From Locusta migratoria (taxonomy: Eukaryota; Arthropoda; Insecta; Orthoptera; Acrididae): a stretch of 64,000 nucleotides of DNA. This document shows positions 10,470-21,502 of this stretch, piece by piece. The position numbers were made by a program, and so were the translations under genes. The stretch is taken from assembly GCA_026315105.1 (NCBI GenBank), contig CM048748.1, positions 23,526,078 to 23,590,077 of the forward strand, given 5' to 3'. The notes under the pieces were generated by a model. It saw only the letters and a program-made list of their open reading frames with translations, had not been told where the DNA came from and made no database searches. Every line of letters starts with the position of its first letter. Position 1 is the stretch's first letter.

Positions 10470-13400
10470 ATGGCCACTACCCCGAACCCAAACTTAATGG
10501 AAATTATTCAGTTACAGACGGCGCAAATAACGCAACTCCTCCAGGCGGTGTCCCAGCTCACAGCGCAGGCAGCTAACCAACAACAACAGCCGCCGCTTCT
10601 GCAGCCCACACCTGCCGCCGCAACACTTCCTACGTTTCGCCAATACAACGAACGTGAGGAAGAATGGAGTGATTATCTGGCGCAGTTTCAAGAACTCGTC
10701 GCGGCTCATCAACTTACAGGTCAGACTGTTAAGCATCTTTTATTGTCTGTGGTGGGCCCCAAAACTTTCGTGTTACTGCAAAAACTATTCCCGCACGCAT
10801 CTCCTCGTGATGTAGACTTTGAACAAATTGTAGATGCACTGAATGCTCATTATGAGAGAAAAGTTCTTGTAGCCGCTGCACGATACCGATTTTTCAGACT
10901 TAAAAAATTACCGCAGCAGTCACACCAAGAATGGATCACGGAATTGAAGGGCTTAACCCGCCAATGTAAATTTACTTGCTCTTGTGGACTTTCGTATAGT
11001 GACGTGATGTTGAGGGATGCGATTACGCAGAATATTCAGGACCCCAGAATTAGAGCAGCAATTCTGAAACAGTCTGACCCCTCCTTAGACAGTGTACTGC
11101 AGCTTATAGAAGCGCATGATACTTTTGACTTAGCTGATGTAGAAATGCAAAGCCATAGTGTAAATTCAGTGCGCCGCAACGGACGCTTTCCTAGCCGTAG
11201 TTCTCAGTGTAGCACTAGTGATTCTTATAATAGTACAGGCCGTGCTGAACAGACAGTGAACAGTAGCCAGTGTAAAAGTGCGACGCAAAGGTCGCCCCGT
11301 CGTGTTAGAACCAGTAATTTGAATAACGGGCGCCAACGCTCATTTCAGAAAAATGTACGTAAATCTTGCCCCCAGTGTGTGTCTCGCCACAAGCGGGCTC
11401 ATTGCCCTAGTCGCAACGCAACCTGTTATCAATGTGGCAAATCAGGACATGTACAGTCTGTGTGTATGCAAATTGAAAACTCAAAGAACAGTAACGTTAG
11501 GAACAGTGCTTCGCGGAGTGCGAGAACAGTTAATTCTGTAAATGTCATACACGCTGTAAACTTGAACAGTGCTTTCCTTGGATCTCCATTGCAAGAAAGT
11601 AGTTCTGCGCCTATGGCAAAACTATATAGTGCACCACGTAGCAAGCGCCGACGAGCGCGTAAAACAGTGCAACGGACAAGGGTTCGGGACAAGCAAAATG
11701 ACTATGAACAGTGCATTCCTGTAGTGAAATTAGTGCCTTCTGCAACTGCTCCTTGTAATAGTGCCCAGTACTGTGTAGCTAGTGACAGTAGACATCAAGT
11801 AGCTACTCAAAAGTGTAGTGCAGTAGTTAGTGACTCTGTAGTAGCCTCGCATTGCGCGGACGCCGATCCGGCGGTAGTGTCATCTAGTGACAGTGTGGTT
11901 AATCCGCTGTGTGCCGAGTATGCGCCGCTTCCTACCGCACGCAACCCGCGCAAGCGCAGAAAACAATATGTATTAGACGTTGCCCACATTCGCGCACCTG
12001 TCGAACGCCACAAGCAAAAACTTTTTGTGAATCTTTCCATTGACAATAAGACTGTGCAATTTCAGCTCGACACTGGTTCCGCTGTCACATTAATAAATAA
12101 AGATACTTATGAACTTCTGGGTTCGCCAAAATTGTCGCCGTCACAGCAAGTGTTAACAGCGTACACAGGTGAAAATATTCCCGTGCTAGGAACATGTAGC
12201 CTGCCTGCCTCTTTTCAAGGTGTAACGAAAACAGTTTCTTTTGTAGTTCTTCAGGCCAAATCGACACAGAACATTTTTGGACTAGATGCTTTTGACTTGT
12301 TTGGTTTATCAATTCAAAGAGATGTGCTTCAAATTTCGTCAATAGTGCCTCAGGATAAAATCAATGCATTGTGTGACAAATACAGTGACTTGTTTTCGCC
12401 GGAACTAGGTTGTGCAAAAGACTTCGTGGCACATGTAACTTTAAAAGAATCTGCAGTTCCAAAATTTCGTAAAGCTAGACCAGTGCCTATCGCCTTGCGT
12501 GATACAGTTGCCGAAGAACTTAAACGTTGGCAAGATAGTGGGGTGATTTCTCCTGTTTCTGCGAGTCAGTGGGCCTCGCCTATAGTCATTATACCAAAGC
12601 CGTCTGGAAAACTTCGTCTCTGTGCGGACTTCAAATCAACAGTGAACAGTCAAACAATTGTAGACACTTACCCTCTGCCCAGACCTGAGGAACTTATGGA
12701 CAAATTAGGACAGTCTCGCTTCTTTTCCAAGATTGATTTAGCAGAGGCATACTTACAACTTCCACTTGATGACGAGTCAAAAAAATTTTTCGTCATTAAT
12801 ACTCACATGGGCCTTTTTCAATTTCAACGCTTACCCTTTGGCAGTTCTTCCGCTCCCGCTATTTTTCAGCGTTTTTTGGAACAGCTGACAGTTTCTGTAC
12901 CGTGTTGCTCGAACTATTTAGATGACATTGTGGTGTCCGGACGTACAGTTGAAGAACATTTAGCAAACCTGGAGTGCCTTTTCAAAGTTTTGACTGCAGC
13001 AGGTCTACGTTGCAATAAAGCAAAGTGTTCGTTTTTTCAAACTGAAATAGAGTACCTAGGCCATGTGATTAATGCCCAAGGAATCCATCCCTTACAGTCA
13101 CATCTTCGAGCAATCAAAGACTTGCCTCCTCCTAAGAATGTGCATGAATTGCAAGCAGTGATGGGAAAGCTTAACTATTATTTCAGATTTATTCCCAATG
13201 CCTCTCAGATTGCAGCTCCACTGCATCACTTACGTAGGAAGAATGTTCCTTTTGTATGGTCCAAAGATTGTCAGGTTGCCTTTGACAAACTAAAGTCTGC
13301 ACTACTCAGTGATGCATGTTTGATTCCCTTTGACCCACAGAAGCCTGTAGTGTTAGCAGTTGACGCCTCGTCGTACGGTCTGGGCGCTGTAATCTCACAT

Positions 13401-15113
13401 CGTATTGGATGTCACGATCGTCCTATTGCCTTTGCATCCAAGCTACTGACGCCGACGCAACAGAATTACAGTCAGATAGAAAAGGAGGCCTTAGCAATCA
13501 TTTACGGCGTCACAAAGTTTCATCATTATCTCTATGGCAGAAAATTCTATTTGTTGACAGACCACAAGCCTCTCACGTCGTTGTTCTCGCCCACTAAGCC
13601 GATTCCGTCACGTACGGCACAAAAGCTTCAGAGATGGTCCTTGATATTGTCAAATTATCAGTATGAGATTTTGTACCGACCTACCACTAAACACGCCAAC
13701 GCGGACACACTTTCCCGACTTCCGGTTGGCCAGGATGTATCATTTGATTCTTCAGAAATGGCATGTTGTCAGATAGACTCCAGAGATGCTTCCGCTGTCG
13801 CAGACTTTCCTTTGAACTCTCGTCGGGTTGCACAGGAAACAGCTGCGGATGCAGACCTAAGTGTGGTAGCACGTTTTGTTCGCTTTGGTTGGCCTGCCAG
13901 AGCCAAAGACATTGATCGGCCTCTGGTTCGACGTTATTTTGCACAACGTCATGCATTATCTTTCAGTCAGGGTGTACTGTTGTTACATACGGACAACGAC
14001 CAAACACGAGTGATTGTTCCTCGTTCCCTGCAACGAGAAGTGTTACGCCTCCTGCATCAAGGACATTGGGGTATTGTTAGGACAAAGCAATTGGCCAGAC
14101 GTCATTGTACCTGGGTTGGTATGGACGCTCAGATAGAGAGCATGACGTCACAGTGTACTGTTTGTGCGGAGCATCAGGCGGCTCCTCCGCAACGTTTCTC
14201 AGACTGGCCACGCCCCAAGGGACCATGGCAACGTTTACATATTGACTTCGCCGGACCATTCTGGAATACGCGCTGGTTAATTGTTGTAGACGCTTTTAGC
14301 AAGTTTCCTTTTGTGTTTGCCATCAACTCAACGACGGCGTCTAGTACAATCAGTGCCTTAACATCAGTGTTTTGCATCGAAGGTTTGCCTGAAACTATCG
14401 TCAGTGACAATGGACCTCAGTTTGTTAGTGCGGAATTTCAACAGTTTTGTCGTGTGAATGGCATTCAGCATATCACCACCGCACCTTTTCACCCTCAGTC
14501 CAATGGTGAAGCAGAACGTTTCGTTCGAACATTCAAGTCTCACATGGAGAAGATGAAAGGTCAGCACTCCAGGCAGCAAACTCTTCAAATTTTCCTGTCT
14601 ACGTATCGATGCATGCCACGTGACGGCCCGTCTCCTGCCGAGCTGCTACACGGCCGCCGTCACCGCACTCTCCTTCACCTGCTGCAGCCTCCCACGCACC
14701 GAGTCGGTTCGTATGGCGCTACGCGTTTTCAGGTTTCTACGCCGGTGCTGTACATGGTGTTTGCTGGAAACAAGAAGACATGGTTGCCGGGCACCATTCA
14801 ACGCGTGCTTGGTCGTAATATGTTTGTTGTACGTTCTTCCACAGGGTCGGAGCTGCGGCGCCACGCAAACCAATTGCGCCTGCACAGGCCGCGCGATCCT
14901 GTCTCCGGTTTCTTGATTCCAGACCCAGTTCACCGCCAGGGAGCACAGCCACATCGTTCGTCCTCGGACTACGAGATCCCTATGGACGTCGACGTACATC
15001 CGACGCAGTCGTCGCCGCCGCTGTCGCCGCCGCAGATGACAGCGTCACCGAGAGGGACTCCGGGACCGTGCGGGCCCCCCCCAGCTTGGGCCACGCACCT
15101 CAGAAGAAGATGA
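10470..15113 (+). CDS. gag-pol: Gag-Pol polyprotein, Mag-type Gypsy
   Basis: A single 1547-codon frame encodes the capsid and all replication enzymes of the element. Gag occupies roughly residues 1-400 and is followed by two zinc knuckles, starting at C300 and at C319 (CX2CX4HX4C). The aspartic protease has DTGS at 534-537. The reverse transcriptase has its first catalytic Asp at D756 (KIDLAEAY) and YLDD at 816-819. The RNase H carries D965 (AVDAS) and DHKPL. The integrase has an HHCC finger (H1196/H1199, C1229/C1232) and catalytic D1259, D1313 and E1349, with exact D-X35-E spacing. The proline-rich C-terminus ends in LRRR. The ATG at 10470 is the first in frame, 255 nt past the LTR. All catalytic residues I can check are present, and no frameshift separates gag from pol. 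Confidence 0.97.
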   Translation: MATTPNPNLMEIIQLQTAQITQLLQAVSQLTAQAANQQQQPPLLQPTPAAATLPTFRQYNEREEEWSDYLAQFQELVAAHQLTGQTVKHLLLSVVGPKTFVLLQKLFPHASPRDVDFEQIVDALNAHYERKVLVAAARYRFFRLKKLPQQSHQEWITELKGLTRQCKFTCSCGLSYSDVMLRDAITQNIQDPRIRAAILKQSDPSLDSVLQLIEAHDTFDLADVEMQSHSVNSVRRNGRFPSRSSQCSTSDSYNSTGRAEQTVNSSQCKSATQRSPRRVRTSNLNNGRQRSFQKNVRKSCPQCVSRHKRAHCPSRNATCYQCGKSGHVQSVCMQIENSKNSNVRNSASRSARTVNSVNVIHAVNLNSAFLGSPLQESSSAPMAKLYSAPRSKRRRARKTVQRTRVRDKQNDYEQCIPVVKLVPSATAPCNSAQYCVASDSRHQVATQKCSAVVSDSVVASHCADADPAVVSSSDSVVNPLCAEYAPLPTARNPRKRRKQYVLDVAHIRAPVERHKQKLFVNLSIDNKTVQFQLDTGSAVTLINKDTYELLGSPKLSPSQQVLTAYTGENIPVLGTCSLPASFQGVTKTVSFVVLQAKSTQNIFGLDAFDLFGLSIQRDVLQISSIVPQDKINALCDKYSDLFSPELGCAKDFVAHVTLKESAVPKFRKARPVPIALRDTVAEELKRWQDSGVISPVSASQWASPIVIIPKPSGKLRLCADFKSTVNSQTIVDTYPLPRPEELMDKLGQSRFFSKIDLAEAYLQLPLDDESKKFFVINTHMGLFQFQRLPFGSSSAPAIFQRFLEQLTVSVPCCSNYLDDIVVSGRTVEEHLANLECLFKVLTAAGLRCNKAKCSFFQTEIEYLGHVINAQGIHPLQSHLRAIKDLPPPKNVHELQAVMGKLNYYFRFIPNASQIAAPLHHLRRKNVPFVWSKDCQVAFDKLKSALLSDACLIPFDPQKPVVLAVDASSYGLGAVISHRIGCHDRPIAFASKLLTPTQQNYSQIEKEALAIIYGVTKFHHYLYGRKFYLLTDHKPLTSLFSPTKPIPSRTAQKLQRWSLILSNYQYEILYRPTTKHANADTLSRLPVGQDVSFDSSEMACCQIDSRDASAVADFPLNSRRVAQETAADADLSVVARFVRFGWPARAKDIDRPLVRRYFAQRHALSFSQGVLLLHTDNDQTRVIVPRSLQREVLRLLHQGHWGIVRTKQLARRHCTWVGMDAQIESMTSQCTVCAEHQAAPPQRFSDWPRPKGPWQRLHIDFAGPFWNTRWLIVVDAFSKFPFVFAINSTTASSTISALTSVFCIEGLPETIVSDNGPQFVSAEFQQFCRVNGIQHITTAPFHPQSNGEAERFVRTFKSHMEKMKGQHSRQQTLQIFLSTYRCMPRDGPSPAELLHGRRHRTLLHLLQPPTHRVGSYGATRFQVSTPVLYMVFAGNKKTWLPGTIQRVLGRNMFVVRSSTGSELRRHANQLRLHRPRDPVSGFLIPDPVHRQGAQPHRSSSDYEIPMDVDVHPTQSSPPLSPPQMTASPRGTPGPCGPPPAWATHLRRR

Positions 15114-15318
15114 CCTGCTCCCTCTGGGCGGGGGCGGGCGCCCTTCCCCAGGTTTCGGCGGGTTCCCTGGAGGATCTCAAGGCAGATGCCGGGGCGCGGA
15201 CGGAGTCTCGATCCCGGCCTCAGCTACGACGCCCGTCCCACCAGTAACGCCCCCGCCCAGGCCCTCCTCCCAGTGCCGTCGCCGTGGCCCTCAGCCCTAC
15301 GCCACGACGGCGCGGCGG

Positions 15319-15333
15319 TTTGGGGGGGAGGGG
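15319..15333 (+). promoter_or_regulatory. polypurine tract
   Basis: A TTTGGGGGGGAGGGG run directly abuts the 3' LTR start at 15334. This is the expected plus-strand primer of reverse transcription. Confidence 0.9.
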
Positions 15334-15782
15334 TGTGGTGTCGCACAAGTACAAAGTGCGCGCCACTTACTTTCGCCGCGCGCCGCCATGCACGCACGGC
15401 GCGGCGTTCTCACGACGACAGCCACGAGCGCCCTCTGCGACAACGCCGCTCGTGGCCACCACTGAAAGACACCGGTCACTTCGGACTGAGATAGCAACGA
15501 GTTAGGACCTTCGTAATCTGATAGGCACGAGTGAAGACTTTGCTATTGTACAGGCACTAGGCAGGCCTCTAATAACTATGTATCAACATTCTGCAGTACT
15601 ATGTAAAAGTTAAGTATTGTTACATTCTGTGCAATATATATCTTTCTAATTTACTCGAGTGTTTATAGTTTCTGGCTGCTCCCCTCCGTACCTGCACCAG
15701 CGTGTCGGTCTCATTCCACTCGGCCACCGACACCTACGACGAGGCTGGGACACAAAAGCGGCGACGAAGTCGGGACACAAAA
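15334..15782 (+). repeat. 3' LTR of the Gypsy element
   Basis: 449 bp with a constant 5568-bp offset to the 5' LTR. No mismatch or indel was noticed. It is followed by the CGAAC duplication. Confidence 0.97.
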
Positions 15783-16388
15783 CGAACTACGTTCCGAAAC
15801 CTGAACCTCGTGCACTGAGAATTGTCGATCCAAGAATAAGGTCGGAAAGTTTTGAATTAGTCGTGGCAATGCGTCATTAATGAGCCTTGCAGTGTCACCC
15901 TGCCATTCAGCAATCGTGTGTAGGAATACACACTGGGTGAAGTGGAAACTAGTGAGACCGTCGACACTGAGAACCACTGGGTTCGCAGTGGCCGATAGCA
16001 GTCGTGCATCATTTCAGAAATATGAAGCATAGGTGCGGCGATTTACAATTGGCAGGAAAGTTGCGCTTAATAGTCCGCGATCGGGAGTATGCCGCGAAAT
16101 GGTTCGTTATTTTAGTTCGTCCGCTCCCAGTGACGGCTGAGAAGCTTGGTCTGCGCATGCAGGTGGGGGGAGAAGTTCCCCCACCTAGCTGCCTCATGCG
16201 CTTGCTGCTTGAGCCGCTAACGATATCGCGCAAACCAAAAGGAACAGTTTGTGGATAATTTCTCGCGTTTAAGTTTAAACTCTATATCTTGACGTTATGG
16301 AATTTATTAGTCAGATATTGCAGACTGCAGACCGTCGGTCTTCGGAAAAGAATCCAACGAACTAAGAAAGAGATACGTTTGGCATAAT
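15783..16388. other. Gypsy insertion site and flank with a hairpin
   Basis: This is pre-insertion sequence that continues from 9765. A strong inverted repeat (aggtggggg...cccccacct) near 16159-16184 would form a short hairpin. It adjoins the AGTTCGC-rich repeat. Confidence 0.5.
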
Positions 16389-17600
16389 AGTTCGCGACAG
16401 ATTGCACATATTTTAGTTCGCGACAGACCTCGCTTTTAGTTTGCGACCGATCACGGATATTTTAGTTCCCGACAGATCGGGCATATTTTAGTTCGCGACC
16501 GATCGCGCATATTTTAGTTCGCGACCGGTAGCTCTTCTTCTAGTTCGCAGCTCGGCCGCGAAGTAGGTCGCTCTTTTTAGTTCGTCCGCTCTTTTTGGCT
16601 TTTGCTACCGCTACTAAAAGAGCTCTTTCTTTTGTTATAACAGATTTTTTATTTAATCAGTGTTGCCCAAGCGTGTGCTATTATCCGTATTTTTGGGCAA
16701 TTAGACATCAAATACTTAAGCAAATAAAAACCAGTTATTTACACGAATGCGTGATACAATGGTATTGAACTACTTTGCATACAGAGTACTCGTAGTAAAT
16801 ATTATTTAGACACTGCTCAATACCTTAGAAAAGAAAATTTGTGGCAGTGAACTATGAAACTAAAGCTGAGCTACATCTCAGCTCGAAATGACGGCAACTG
16901 GCAGAAGGGAATCACGCGATTCTGCGCGCTCTCGCATCCTCTCGCTGTTCCCCGCCAGTCTTCGGAAAAGGAGCGGGCGAACTAAGAGGCGAGGGATCTG
17001 CGAACTAGTTCTCGTAGTTCGCCTGTGGGAGCGCTATTCCGAACTAGTTCGTTCGCGAACTACACAAGACTAGTTGGCAGTGCATGCCATCGCAGACCGC
17101 CACCGACGCTGCGTCTGCGCTCCTTCACAGTATTTGGTAACGTATCGCCTGCACTCATGTATGTGCTACGGGGTTCGTTGTGGTTCCTGATTATTGAGAG
17201 CACGATTCATTTAGGAGTCAGATAACAGTGTTGCTCCCGGCTACACCCCTGTTTCTGAATAAATCTGATTAGTTTTCTTAATTTTATGACGATACTAACA
17301 AACAATAAGAAAGAGCAATACTACTTTCGTAAAGTCAGTATCGACTTGATATTTGTTTAACTACGTCTGTTTACAAATTTCTTGTCTTACACTCTCCTAG
17401 TGCATATGATCCATTAGCATATAAACGCTATTTGAATGACACTTTCTGACATAATTCAATACAATTAAGGTATCCTTGATCATAATTTTTGGAAGGGTTC
17501 CACTGAGGACAGTGTAATTGAGTCTTATAGTTCGATTAATTGGATTTTTGAGATCAGCCACTGCTATCATTTGATAGAAAGTGTATCCACATTACTTTTC
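16300..17600 (+). repeat. AGTTCGCGAC-rich interspersed repeat, copy A
   Basis: The unit begins near a cttcggaaaagaatcc block, carries the 26-bp array, and later has a second, diverged cttcggaaaaggagcgg block. It then has palindromic gaactagttc and gttcgcgaac motifs near 17005-17065 and an AT-rich 3' part that ends near 17600. The same blocks occur in reverse at 57745-59577. No coding potential or TIRs were seen. It could be a non-autonomous transposon or part of a complex satellite. Confidence 0.75.
16389..16604 (+). repeat. 26-bp tandem array (AGTTCGCGAC core)
   Basis: Units start at 16389, 16415, 16438, 16464, 16490, 16516, 16542 and 16579. The spacing is mostly exactly 26 bp. Each unit has AGTTCGCGAC or a one-base variant, then roughly MGATCGCGCATATTTT. 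Confidence 0.9.
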
Positions 17601-17639
17601 CCTATTTCCACAAGTTTCTCCCTTCAATACTTAAATTCC

Positions 17640-17830
17640 ATCGATCCTGCCAGGATCCTTTATTCCCTTCTCACACCTTTCAATTGGCAAACTCTCCCAG
17701 GATTGTTCCTTTCCCATGCCTTTCAATTTGCAAACACTGTTACGCCCCTTCCTTTCCCACAACGTACATTTTGCGAAACCTGCCAAAAACCTTTCTTATG
17801 CTCACATTTTATTTGGCAGACACTGCCAGA
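17640..17830 (+). repeat. 43-bp tandem array, degenerate
   Basis: The core TTTGGCAAACCCTGCCA or a variant occurs near 17686, 17729, 17772 and 17815, a regular 43-bp period, separated by pyrimidine-rich cctttcccatgcctttc-like spacers. Two further related cores occur at 18726-18765. The core is itself an interrupted palindrome (TGGCA...TGCCA). Confidence 0.8.
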
Positions 17831-18219
17831 AAAAATACACATAATATGTGTGTGTATCTTTTTCCACACAAGATGTTCATTCTGAAAATTGTCTTTCTCA
17901 AAATTTAATCACAATTTCATAATTTCACAATTTTATTGTTCTTTACTATACACACTAAAACATGTTAGACTATAAGATTACAAAATTTTACACATATAAT
18001 TACACCTACGATATGTTCTTATTCTGTCGTTGTAGGTACTGTAAACTTAATATGTCCATGTAACGAATTATCACCTTGCAAATTGATTTATATTTTTGTG
18101 ACTGTAAACAATGAAACTTGATAGATCATAAGATTACCAAATTTGTACACATGAAAGAGTAAAACAAGATGTGTAAAAGCCATCAAGAGTAAACTTTGAC
18201 AATGAAAATTGTGTGACAG
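17831..18219. other. AT-rich unassigned DNA
   Basis: No coding or repeat signal was recognised. Confidence 0.35.
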
Positions 18220-18712
18220 GTTAATGTGATGAATGGGAATTGTCTGAGTTGCTGGATAGTAGCATTATGGCGTAAAGTCAGCGCCACACGCCAGACGTAA
18301 GAGAACGATCGTTTAGAAGTCAGCAATCGGCCGAAAGCCAATCGCAAGCAGGCGCCGCGCATACTAGAGGGAGTAACCGAAGACGCGCGCCCTCTACAAG
18401 CGGCTATGTCTAGGCAGACATACGTCTGGCCAGCAAGTCAGTTACTATTCAGAACTCAGGCAGATACTAGGCTACGAACGTAGCAGTGACTAGGTCACAG
18501 CGCAGCTAGCATCATACGGAAGACACCGCGAGAAGCAAGAAGAGAGAAGAAACAGACTTATGTTCTAAAGTTGAGTATTATAATTTTCAGTCAATAAAAC
18601 TTGTATTATTAATCTGAGTAGTTGTTACAGTTGACATCAGTTCCTGCACCAGTACCTTTCCCGACAACTAGACCGGGACGAGGAAACAACAAAAGGCGAC
18701 GAGGCCGCAACA
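18220..18712 (+). mobile_element. LTR-like fragment with PBS-like end
   Basis: A GC-rich segment is followed by gtcaataaaacttg with a poly(A) signal at 18593, and then by a terminus gaaacaacaaaa followed at once by ggcgacgaggccg. This is the same order as the Gypsy element above (…acacaaaa then tggcgacgagg). I infer a 5' LTR plus PBS of a related family. The 5' edge and target duplication were not found, and no gag or pol follows. Confidence 0.45.
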
Positions 18713-18799
18713 CCTTTCTTTTAGTGAACCTTGCCATTCCTCCTTTCATTTGGCAAACCCTGCCACGATCCTTTATTTTCTCCCTCCTCATGCACCTTT

Positions 18800-20036
18800 C
18801 ACACCTAGCAGCAAGAGAGACAAAAATATTCCACATGAATCTAAAGTTGTGTAGGTTGGGCAGGGGTAGCGGCAGACAACATCGTAGTAGCACTGAATCA
18901 AGTGCGGCTGGCAAATGGTTGGAGTCTGCATTGCAACTAGCCATCAGGCCGAAGCATCAGTTGCGGAATTGGTGAAATAAAATGAAATATATAAAATTAA
19001 TTAGGAAATGTATGTCTGTTTGTGGTGTGTGTGTGTGTGTTTTAATGAGTGCGAGATGTAGCATGGAGTGGTGTCGAGTGGAAGCTATACTAGCGTCAAA
19101 GAGAATTATAAAAATAATAAACAAATCAACTAAATTGAAATCTCATTTCTCTTACAAACAAGTTACTATGATGTAATCAGCAATGGAATTAACTGCGATA
19201 TAAAGAAAGAGTTTAACCACTAGGAAGAACAAAGTAGTTAATTACGTTTTCGTGACAAAGGGTAGCAGCAAATTAAATGATAAAATCACGTATGTGTAAT
19301 TGAATAAATAGACAAGCGAATAATCCGTCTTCTTGCACAAGCTATCGGACGTAAATAAACTGATTTTAAGTCACCTGTGATTGCAGGAAATAACATCTTC
19401 ACATAAAGGATTAACGGGACAAATTTACAGTGAGTATGCAGTAAGAAATGTGTTATTCGTAAAATAGGTAACATTTATTTTCGTATTAGTAAAACGAGAT
19501 CTTACTTCAAGCATAATTTAAAATACGAAAATTATTTATTTAAATAAAAAAATTGTTACTTATTGCATAAGCTAAAATAAAGGACAATATTTTAAAGTAT
19601 ATGTGACTCTGAATGTGAACCGAAGTCTGACTTATCCACATAACGTGATAAAATTGTTCTGTTTTACAGAGCAAAGACAAATGACAAAATATTGAAGTAA
19701 GTGTCTCATCCAATTAAAAGGAATGAAAGATGCAAACGATGACAGCGAACAATGACCACTCATTACAATTGTGTCATAAGTAAGAAATGTATGACTCAAC
19801 ACTATGCTACTTTAAAGAATGAAAATACGTAATGATGATTCAAGTAAAACCTTTTCAGATAAATGAAAAGAAATAACATCCTCTCTATTAGCTAACGCTT
19901 GTGTCCTCTATGTTTGATGAATAGCGAGATGGGTTACGTGTGTTGTTGCGGTCTTCTGTTGTCAGGTCTCCAAGCAACTCTGTCGTAAGCAACCCTCTTG
20001 ATCTCCGAATAAGAATGGCTACCTTCATTCACTGGA
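18800..20036. other. unassigned AT-rich DNA
   Basis: Contains a short (GT)n run near 19022-19041. No gene was recognised. Confidence 0.4.
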
Positions 20037-21502
20037 ACCTGCTTACTGTATTCATTTCTCAGTCTCCATTTACAATTTTTACCCTACACACTTCTCTTTA
20101 CATTTACAATTTCGTGATGTCTCAGAATGTGTCCTACCAATCTATATCCTTCTCTTAATCAAGATATGCCAGAAACTTCTTTTCTCCCAATTCTCTTCAG
20201 TACCTCATCATTAGTTACTTGATCTACCCATCTAATTTTCATTATTTGTCTGTAGCACCACATTCCAAAACCTTCAATCATCTTTTTGTCTGAACTCCTT
20301 ATCGTCAACGTTCCACTTCCATACAATACTACACTCCAGACAAATACTTTCAGAAAAGGTTTCCTAACATTTAAAATAATATTGGATCTGAACAAATTTC
20401 GCTTCTTCAGAAATGCTTATCTTCCCGTAGCCTTTCTTCATTTTATATTTTTTTCTGCCAACAAAAGTTGTTTTGCCACCCAAATAACAAAACTGATCTA
20501 CTAATTCTATTGTGTCATTGCCTAATCTAATTCCTTCAGCAACGCCTGATTTTATAACACTACATTCCATTACCCTTGTTTTAGCCTTGTTAATGTTCAT
20601 CTTCTACTCTCCTTTCAAGACACTGTCTATTCCGTTCAACTGCTCTTCCAGGTCCGTTTCCAGTTTCGACAGATTTACAACGTCATCGGCAAACCGCGAA
20701 ATTTTTATTTCTTCACTCTAAACATTAACTAATTCTACAAATTTTCCTTGCATTCATTCAGAACTTTCTCAGTTACTGATTGAATAATATTGGGGAAAGC
20801 CTACACTTCTTAACCACTGCGTCCTTTTGATGCCCTTCGACTCTAATAACTGCTGTCTGTTTTTTTTTACTAGTTGTGTATTACTTAACATTGCCTGCTA
20901 CCTTCCGAATTTGATAGAGTGTATTCCATTCAACATTGTCGAAAGTCTTATACAGATCAAAAAATGCTAAAAACGTGGATTTTCCTTTCCTTCACCTACC
21001 TTCTAAGATAATATATTTTACTCCTACCATCTTCCTAATTTGAAAGAATATATTCCATTCAAAATTGTCGAAATCTTTATCCAGATTAACAAATTCTAAA
21101 AGCGTACCTACCTTCAAAGATAATTACCACACGTGTTCCTACATTTCTCCTAAATCCCAATTGATTTTGTGCGAGGTCGGATTCTACTGGTTTTCCCATT
21201 AGTCTCTAAATAATTCGTGTTATTATTATGCAACATTGATATAATAAAGTCATAGTTCTATAATTTTCACACTTGTGTGCATTTCCTTTCTTTGAAATTG
21301 GAATTATTATACTATTTTTAAAGTCGGAGGGTGTTTCCCCTATGCCATACATTTTGCACACAAGGTGGAACAGTTTCTTCATGACTGGCTCTCCCAAGTA
21401 AATAGCGTGATCAAGATAAGACTCTCCAAAGACATAAGAGGTTTGATGATACCAACCTAGTGCCTTAAGGAAAGCCCGTGGCAGGCTTATAAGCAGTGGC
21501 AA
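20037..21502 (-). mobile_element. RTE-clade LINE, heavily decayed
   Basis: Minus-strand pieces in different frames recall the RTE protein. From N to C terminus they are a KLFHLVCKMYGIGETPSDF block (21206-21502), remnants near 20600-20700, FCYLGGKTTF (20364-20600), and WSVVLYGSGTLTIRS with FGMWCYRQIMKIRWVD (20159-20395). Many stops and frameshifts make it a pseudogene. The stretch 21000-21150 also looks like a locally duplicated palm segment. Confidence 0.85.

Larger units (their letters stand above)
9766..15782 (+). mobile_element. complete Mag-lineage Ty3/Gypsy LTR retrotransposon
   Basis: This 6017-bp element has two 449-bp LTRs that match base for base by eye, a 5-bp target duplication CGAAC (9761-9765 and 15783-15787), a PBS just inside the 5' LTR, one long gag-pol ORF and a polypurine tract before the 3' LTR. 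Two CCHC knuckles, a fused gag-pol frame and the integrase sequence fit the Mag lineage of Ty3/Gypsy. There is no env-like ORF. Identical LTRs imply a recent insertion. With an unbroken ORF it could be autonomous, though activity is not shown by sequence alone. Confidence 0.97.

Noticed and set aside
16159..16184. Hairpin as a transcription terminator
   Set aside because: A strong stem, but there is no adjacent gene and no T run. Bacterial-type termination is not expected here.
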